64,000 nucleotides of DNA from Bedellia somnulentella (taxonomy: Eukaryota; Arthropoda; Insecta; Lepidoptera; Bedelliidae), in the NCBI GenBank assembly GCA_963576735.1, contig OY755184.1, forward strand, positions 8,060,001-8,124,000, in the 5' to 3' direction. Numbering within the stretch: position 1 is the first letter of the stretch; each line of letters opens with the position of its first letter. This document shows, piece by piece, positions 56,334 through 64,000 of the stretch. The translations under genes were made by a program, and so were the position numbers. Below the pieces are notes generated by a model. That model did no database searches and had not been told where the DNA came from. It was given only the letters and a program-made list of their open reading frames with translations.

Positions 56334-59300
56334 TTATTTTGGCTTGCAAAAATGGAAAAGGAATTGTTGATTCCTAAGCTTTGATATATAATTAGTATAA
56401 TACCAATAGGTATAGGTAGATACACTTGGCATACGACACATAATCATTTTAAAAACATATGCCTTCTTATCTAGTCACGATCGATTCCATGACACATAAC
56501 CTATGAATCACAAGACATAAACATAATAACGCAGTAAAACATGTGAACGTTACGACTATAATCGCATTAAGGGTTAGTCCATGCATCATAGACTTTCCGC
56601 TCAATAAGATTGCCTGTCCGTTCGAAACGATTATTGAAAAATACCATTTACCAAATGCTGAAGGTTTATTAAGTGAAGTATCGTTTTTCTAAAATGAATT
56701 AATATATTATTACTATTCATTTTACTTACAATACAAAACCTACCAAAAAAATTAGATTTAAAATAAGATGCATAAAATACGACTATTATTACACTTAACT
56801 TAAGTAAGTTAGAGGTAGGAACCCAATAAGATATGAAGGGTTGTGATAGTTGCGTGATGTGACCGTGTTGCTAGAGTTAAAATCAGGCTAGTATAATCCT
56901 AAAACTATACTACACAGACCAAAAACGTAATAAATAAATTGATAAAGTTCACGAAGACATAAATGACAGTTTAATAAGGGTGTTAGCGATGCCATATGCG
57001 AATTAATTAGAGTTTAGTATGTGATGATTGGCATGCTGGTGGCGTCATGGCCGCAGCCGGTGTAGGCCGGGCGGCGACGTCGCGTCGCTTGTTGCTCTCA
57101 CCACCCCCAACCCTCCACCCTCCCACCACTCACAATTTTATATTCCTTGACAAACAGCACAAAATGTTCCCTACATTTCAAATACAATCTCCCACAGAAA
57201 CGATAATCTAAAGAACGCTTCTCGAACAATAGAATTCATTTTCAAGATAAAACTCTACACTAACCAAGGACAACGCTTCCAGTTCCAATAAAGAAAAATG
57301 CAGAACTCCATTCGATTCCGATAAAAGAATGTAGTAAGAGAGCTAATGTTGACACTTTAAAGTCATGTCAATAAGAAGCAATAAGAGTGGTCCCCGAGGC
57401 ATCTCAGCCCTCGAGTTATTGTCGGACTGCGAGACGAACGAACGCAAAGAAACATTAAAAAGAAGATTTACACTAGAGTTGAGCCACTCTAATAGCTGGC
57501 ATTTGGTTTTGTCAGCATGTGCATAGAAAAAATGTAACTGCGAATTTAGTGGCTTGTGAAACTAGATAACTTATTCAATTCAATGCACTTAATGTGTATA
57601 GTTCTTTAGAAAATAGGAAATAATACGGTTCTGCACAACGCAATCTACGTAATGGCTCAGTCACTACAGTACATTAGTTGAAGATCTGGATAAAAACGTG
57701 ACTTTTCTAGAACGAAGAAATGCGTTTATAGGAACGGGCGGTTTTCCAAGTCGAGGTCAGCCTTGTGTCTCGACAGGACGGCTCCGCAAATTAGTAGACG
57801 TCTCAGACATTTCAACTAGACGCGAGTCACCCGCCACCCTTCCTCCCTTTGCTGCCAACAGTTCCTGATTTGGGACAGTCATTTAAAGCCGCAAACAATG
57901 TGAACACAACCGAAACTAAGATTTAAGTTGCTTAGATAAAAGGAGCGTTAGATTTCTATTAATTAGCTATTCCTGCTAGTAAACACGTCGCGAAATTGTA
58001 TGCAAAGCAAATAGTTTGATCGGAATGCCAGCTCGGAACTGCGTCAGCTACGCGCGATGATGACGGGGCATTCCGGCGTCAGCAATAATGCGAATAAGTG
58101 CATTGTTACAAGTTGATATCATTCACAGTAACATTGTTCGTTCACTGCATATGTCTGTTTAGTTTCAAAGTGTTTGGATATTTTTGGCTCTACTTTCGAA
58201 TACTTGATCAATTGGTTGCATTGAAACAAAACGATTACAATGAAAATCCTTCAGATGGAAATGCAGTTGGTGAAGCAATGATGTCACCCGATCCGAGGTG
58301 GTGACGCAGTTGGCACATGCCGGCAACATGATACTGACAACCGATCTCCTTATAATACTTATCATGCCTGCTACCAACAACGTTCTCTTTTTGTCGTCGC
58401 TCGATTTTGTGTCTCGGGTCGCACAATTATTCTACTGTGCAAGTACCTACTGCGCGCAATTTCAAATAAATTGCACCGATAAATATTATTTTTGTATACA
58501 CGCAGTGTTATTGTCAGACACTTAATTTTGTTGCAAACAAATATTTCTTTCTTTTGTTCTATTTCTATACGACATAAGAATTGATTAAATGTAGACTAAA
58601 GTTGTTTTACATTCACCTTTAGATGGTTCAGGTCACTAACTGATCTTTAAGACGTGAAGTAAATGCTTCCCTGATTAATTTCGGCATTTAGTATTCCCAG
58701 TGGCAATTGATGAGACTTAACATAGTGAACCTTAGATCGTGATCGGTTTTGTGAGGCTACAGTGGAAAATCAAGTGTGTTGCATCCAACTTGCATGTTTA
58801 GATGTGGCTATAATGTATGTGGCACACATAGACGTATTACGTGTCGGAATGTGGCACACGCACACAGGCGCACTGCACACTGGTGCGAGGAATGCGGCCG
58901 CGTCCTTCGCTATATATGTCCACTCATTTGCACATAGCCACATCACACTCGGATTTATACCAACATTTTATCACTAATGCTTTACTGCAATTTGTTATAG
59001 CCATCCGGGCTACTCGTCTTGCAGGTTCTCGGTTTAAATTATTAGTTTCACCGAGAAGTGGAGTTTGTTAGGAACTTGAGAATGGGTTGGTAATATAAAT
59101 GCGCAATGGACTTAAGTATCTTCACGGTCGGCGGAGGCGTCGGCTAAGATTTACTGACGCCTCGTGTGCGGCGCGAGTAATGGTATCAGTGCACTGGCGG
59201 CGGCAACGTGCCTTCAACTATCTATAGCGGACTAACGCTCTCATCTCACACTTCACGAACTCTGCGAGAATGTTCCCCTGATAAACATTAAATAGAAGTT

Positions 59301-60700
59301 TACAAGCTGCGATGTCTAAACAAGCAAAAAAAGTACTTTTCGAGCAATATCGATTAACAGATATAAGATAACAAGTCATGACATACATTCAACAACACAT
59401 TTAAATGCAAGGTTGTAATGCGAAATTGGTGTGCAAATGATGATAAAACTGTAAAATGTGTCACTGTTCTCAATGCGATATCATACTTTATAACTAATTT
59501 TGCCTCAAAGATCGCAAATGGATTAACCAATATATTAATATCCGTATACAATAACATAGAGAAGTTAAGACATCAACGCCAGAAACCCCAAAAGAGCTTA
59601 CAAGGCGGCTGCAGGCTAGGCTGCAAGAAGCGCAACACAGAATGCATACAGATAGCATGATGAAGGTGGTCGGGACTGCGCGAAGATTTAGTGGCAGCTC
59701 GTGTACGGAATGGCCTCGACTCCGAACACTCGCCAAACTACATATTACTAAGCCATACTACGGCTTTAATGCGAATATTGTACCAGTAATATTTCCTTAT
59801 ATTAGTATGCCATTGTGCATTTTCCTAGCCCAATGATAATTTAAATTTACATTTTCAAAGATAAATTTACATGACAAAGCTTTCTTTTCTCGTAGTAAGG
59901 TTTAGTCAGCACAGATGACAAGCTTACAACTGAAGTAAAAAGTGAGTCCAGGTTTTTTTCTAAACTTGTAAGAGAAATTTAATTTAAGTCTTCATTTATC
60001 AGTTTTTCCACAAAGTAAGAAGCTTGCATCTTTATAAGTTTTTCTAACTTTGCTACAAGTATACCTAGTTTAGATTAATAATTATGAAATGAAGTTTATC
60101 AGACGTTTAATACTTCAAAGATTACATTAATACTTTTTAAATATTTAAATAAAGATTAAATTTTCCAGTAGAACGCGTTCTGTTCAAATCGTCGAGTTGA
60201 CTTCTTTGCGATATTTAGTAAATCATTACTTTCGTCAACTTAATGACATAATATCGGTAACGTGATTAGGTCACATACAAGGTTTCTAAGCGTTTTTCGT
60301 AAATCTATTGATATTTGGATGCGCGATTCGCACAGGTCTTATTACTGGTGAATAAAGGTGATAATGGTTTGGTAATTGCCGAGACGGTTGTAATCCCCGT
60401 CAATCGGGATTACCGGCGTACGAACCGTGACAATAGTTAACATAAGTCGAACAATACTATAAAGGAACAATAAGTGGACGGGACGGCATGTGTTCTTATC
60501 GATTTGAGTATCATACTCGCTCTCCCAGGGCATATTTCACTGAGGGTCGATTTTACAAATGGCATGCAGTATTTCTCATAGATATCTCTGATACCAACTC
60601 CTTTTAAGTAAAGAATGAATAAAATACTTTTTAATGCAAAGTTAGTCTTGCCTATCTTGGGTGAGAATGTAAAAGTTTAATATACATTTAAATTATGATG
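56334..60700. other. no gene seen; GC-rich patches
   Basis: 4.4 kb with no S1, S2 or LINE copy. GC-rich patches lie at 57040-57130 (ggccgggcggcgacgtcgcg), 57720-57850, 58020-58080 and 59120-59230 (gtcggcggaggcgtcggc). These could be regulatory DNA or 5' UTR exons of shep, but no start codon with donor context was convincing. Confidence 0.45.
59555..59836 (+). pseudogene. possible transposase C-terminal remnant
   Basis: Open frame from 59555 to the stop at 59834-59836. The first part reads TSTPETPKELTRRLQARL, then MMKVVGTARRFSGSSC. A TP.TP.EL..R-type segment followed by M..V...R...C resembles the tail of some mariner/Tc1-like transposases (family knowledge, weak). The rest of the frame is not recognisable. 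No repeat ends are visible. It could instead be chance. Confidence 0.25.
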
Positions 60701-60706
60701 TAGATT

Positions 60707-60837
60707 CAGGATCGATTGACAGACTCTGCCTTCTCCAGTTGGAAAAAAATGAATATATACTCTATAAAACTATGCATATATACTCACAGTTAACACTTGT
60801 TCCAATTGGGGTAGGCAGAGTCTGTCAATCGATCCTG
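60707..60837. repeat. two LINE tails in inverted orientation
   Basis: Perfect 24-bp inverted arms: 60707-60730 and 60814-60837 (caggatcgattgacagactc then tgcc). Both match the LINE tail end, the right copy with gttccaattggggtaggcag. Two opposed tail insertions or a foldback would explain this. Confidence 0.75.
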
Positions 60838-60895
60838 ACAAATCTCCTGAGCTTCAATTACATTTATCATATTGCATTTCTACACAGCATAATTA

Positions 60896-61140
60896 GTGCT
60901 GTGTAGTGCCGGCTTAGAATAGCGCTACCCCATTTCTTCCAGTGGGTGTACGTAAGAGGCGACTAACGGTATTGGGGCCTTTTTTAAGAGAAAATTGGGC
61001 GATGCGGTTGGCGACCCATCACCAACAACCTTAATTTTACCATCTTTTCCCCACTCAACTTTCCAAAAGTGGCTGAGGAATTACTAATTCCTTAGCTCTG
61101 GCTACCACTTCTAGGTATTTATAGCCGTGAGTATATATAT
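60896..61140 (+). repeat. S1 SINE copy
   Basis: tgctgtgtagtgccggctta through ccgtgagtatatatatagc; full length. Confidence 0.9.
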
Positions 61141-61671
61141 AGCATTTCATTTAGTTAACATATATCTGATTTAAATAATATGTACATTTGCAAGTAAGAG
61201 TCTGCCTAATATATTTAACAAATTATATTGAAAGGATGTTGTTCGTAGCACTGAAGAAGATTGAATAAAATTTCAAAAAAATAACTATTTATACCATAAA
61301 TATTTCGGAATTTTCCATGTATACTTATAAAAGTGGGCCATAAGTAAAGACTATAGCAGAATCAAGGCCCAAAGCTTACATGTCGCGAACTCTCAAATGT
61401 GAAAATTATGGGAGATATTTCGATATTTGTTTGTTGTATGACAAAGTTGGAGATCGCCCGACCGATAATACTTTATTGTGATTCACATTATTACGTGCAA
61501 TGTGCGAGGATGGTGGCCGGTGAAGTTGAGATAAGTTATGTTTGTTTGTGTTGTTTGAATATTTTTTGCGAAGGGCGAATAATAAAAGTATATGATTGTG
61601 GGTTGTATGTATTCTTAGGGCTTAGAGTAGCCCCAACCGATATTTTCCTGTGGGTGGAGTACCATGTGACT
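61141..61671. other. no gene seen
   Basis: AT-rich. A plus frame at 61399-61674 is cysteine-rich but runs into an S1 fragment and lacks splice or start context. Confidence 0.45.
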
Positions 61672-61838
61672 TAGGGTATTGGGACCTTTTAAGTGATATT
61701 TGGGCAATGTGGAAACCCATCACCAGTCATCCTTTATTTTACAATCTTTTCCACTTCGTAAACTGGCTGGGGAATTTCCAATTCTTAAGGTGTGGGCTAC
61801 TTCTTTTTGTGATTTTATAGCCGTGAGTATGTATGATG
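61672..61838 (+). repeat. S1 SINE fragment, old
   Basis: gggtattgggaccttttaag to tagccgtgagtatgtatgat; the 5' third is missing. Confidence 0.75.
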
Positions 61839-63083
61839 TAACTGTGTTTAAGTTTCGCGAGTATGAGACAAGCAGATGAGATTAGTGCAATTGTGTAGTA
61901 GATATTGATATAGTCTGCTCATTATAATGTTTACCATTTTATGACTGTATGGTTTTTTTTATAGTATTACTTAATAATATTTCATTATTAACTTCACATC
62001 TGATAATTGACATGTAATAATTTTTTATGAGTGCTGATTTAAACTGTAATGATAATCTTGGCGTTGTCTTGAATAGTCTTGTTACTGGTTTTTGGGGTAA
62101 CTAAGAGGTAAGTCGCAGGTCAGAAACGTAAGGTCAGTCACACAAGAACAACTTTTTCAAACTTGACGCAGAGCTGGCAGCCACCTAAAAATTATAATAA
62201 ATAAAGATTAAATCTTTACTACGGCCAATAAATCGACTTAAAATAGATGCATTAAATCTACTTGAATTTATTTCTCAGGCCGATCTCGTGATTAACCGTA
62301 TTCGAAGCGGAAACTACAAGAATTTTTACGTTTTTTGTCGGTATCGTGTTATAGAAATGGGACTTAATCCACACCATTTTTTGTTAAATCGGCACCGAAG
62401 ATTAGGCTGGATTGAAGATTTTACGTTAAAATTATTACTCCGTTGAAAAGGTAACTATGTTACTCATAAAAATGACCTGCCGGTTTGAAATTCGATTCGA
62501 TATCAAATGACAATTTCAGTTTAACAAATTCGATTTAATATTTACAGAATCGGTATCAGCGCGCGACATGTTCGGATTAAAAAAGGATTAAGTTACTGAT
62601 TGATATTGTGTCAGGTTCTGATAGAGTTATCAGACAATCTGTCCTTCGGATCCTTTTTAATAAAGAACTATCTTTGTCAGCTCTTAGTTGGGAGTGTGAA
62701 CTTGACACGTTTTCACGTTTTTTGTCAGTAATCAAATATATGTCTCAAATCGTTGCCAGTAGTATGAGTTTCAAAAAATAAATATCTTGCAATAATAAAT
62801 CATACAATTTACTTAACATGTTGTATAGTCTTAATACGAAAGAAATCTTTGCAACTCACAACTAACCAAAACAAAAGTAAAAAAATATAAAATATATATA
62901 AACATAGCAAGTTTCGATACGCATCTAATACAAGACAATTTATAAAGGCGCAGCAACGAATTGGTGGCTGACTCAGCACTATCCTTGTGAGTTAATCCCT
63001 TAGACCAGTGATTTTCAGTCAGCACCAAAAGAGGACGTCATGGAATTCAAATTAGCTATATTTCTCTGCATCATAGAATATTT
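61839..63083. other. no gene seen
   Basis: AT-rich; no repeat, RNA or coding signal recognised. Confidence 0.5.
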
Positions 63084-63443
63084 AACATAAACGTTCACGC
63101 CGAATATCCCCGAAGGGGTTGGCAGAGGTACTAATACTTTTGAACATCACGTGACTTTGTCACCTGGTGTTCAGAGTACCCACGTTTTGCATGGACAGTG
63201 TACTCACGTTATAGGGGGCAGGCCTATCGCCGTTTTTGTACGAATACACTGTCACATGACTAAGTACAACTCAGCCATGTGGGTTTCCTCACGATGTTTT
63301 CCCTCACCGTTAACAACCATGATAAATTAACCACACATATGTCTTTAGAAAAGACAAATTGGTGTAGGCCCGACCCAGGATTTGAACACTAGTCGTTTGC
63401 ACGATAACCGAGTGTTCTACCCACTGGGCTATCACGGTTGCTT
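63084..63443 (-). repeat. S2 SINE copy, subfamily b
   Basis: Minus copy flanked by the 11-bp direct repeat atagaatattt (63073-63083 and 63444-63454). Head as in 33127-33500. Confidence 0.9.
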
Positions 63444-64000
63444 ATAGAATATTTCTTACGAATATATTTTAGCGTAAAATAATTGTAGCTATAATTCTTC
63501 TATGGCATCCATCATCTACCTGATATAACAATTAATTTACAGATTTTACCATCCAAAGGTTGTATGGAAGAGAGCTAAATTATTCAAGCGATAAGACCGC
63601 CAATAAATTGTACTTCTATTCTAGAACATACTGTCTATATGTATTTTCAAGAGTGATGTGCATTAAAAAGTTTTCTCTTCTATCCTACATTAAAACTGAT
63701 ACAAAAAAAATCGATGTTTTTAGTAAACTACTATAAGTAAGTCCGTGTAGGTAGACAGAACGTGTACGTATTTTGATTTATAATCAGTCGCCCCCGCCAG
63801 CCATTCATCGTGGCTGTCAGTTGGCGATTAGTGCGCCATTGTACTGGTTCGCCCGACCTAAGCCATTGAGGGTTGTTCTGCGAAATCTACTACCACCTCT
63901 ATAAACGCCTTCGATATTTATACTTATAAAATGCACGTGGGGGTTTGGTTAGGTTTTTAAAATGATAGAAAATATATTAATACTTTTCTGTTGATTGGAG
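63444..64000. other. no gene seen; LINE end at 63543-63690
   Basis: 63543-63690 matches the TATTC-tailed element at 41949-42110 in the opposite orientation (gcgataagaccgccaataaa, gatgtgcattaaaaag). The remainder, including a less AT-rich stretch at 63780-63900, is unassigned. Confidence 0.5.

Noticed and set aside
61399..61674. Cysteine-rich 91-codon plus frame
   Set aside because: Runs into an S1 fragment and lacks start, splice or domain evidence.

Overview
The window is AT-rich, repeat-dense animal DNA with short multi-exon genes split by GT-AG introns. The protein matches and the repeat content (an abundant dispersed SINE with TATG-type tails, tRNA-headed SINEs, jockey/CR1-type LINEs, and repeats with the termini 'ctagctttttgcccgcgac' and 'ataatattagtatgga') point to an insect, most likely a moth or butterfly. 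That assignment is inference; no species is claimed.

Three host genes are recognisable. On the minus strand, 8671-11395 carries the first four coding exons of a WDR75 (Utp17/Nan1) homologue. The rest of that gene must lie left of position 1. On the plus strand, 12876-23947 carries a complete nine-exon WDR12 (Ytm1) homologue of 421 codons. On the minus strand, 29078-36800 carries the eight 3' coding exons of an alan shepard (shep)/RBMS-type RNA-binding protein. Its upstream exons are not recognised and probably lie right of the window. WDR75 and WDR12 are divergent with 1.48 kb between start codons. Both families act in ribosome biogenesis, WDR75 on the small subunit and WDR12 on the large. 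WDR12 and shep are convergent, and their possible distal poly(A) signals are about 30 bp apart.

Region by region: 1-650 holds a LINE 3' tail. 650-8110 is a nest of mobile elements: an outer LINE (B) split by an inner LINE (A), which is itself split by a 435-bp inverted-repeat element. 8160-12875 is the start of WDR75 and the divergent promoter region, with SINEs. 12876-24030 is WDR12. Its introns hold a PIF/Harbinger element inserted in a SINE and carrying two tandem tRNA-like repeats, an SINE split by another tRNA-like repeat, and several unclassified repeats. 24030-29077 is mostly possible shep 3' UTR. 29078-36800 is shep coding exons and introns. 36801-64000 has no recognisable coding exon. 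It is probably upstream intron or regulatory DNA of shep, punctuated by SINEs, and has a 200-base assembly gap at 54120-54319.

The most interesting repeat pattern is that two unrelated-looking SINE families (called S1 and S2 here) and a LINE share a similar 3' end: a ctctgcctacccc-type segment, a short CCC/GGG stem-loop, then a gcgtga/gtgag segment and a simple repeat. This suggests all three use the same reverse transcriptase. No host gene novel in kind was found. Unexplained items worth checking are two short strong hairpins and intact tRNA-like cloverleaves embedded in a roughly 309-bp repeat.
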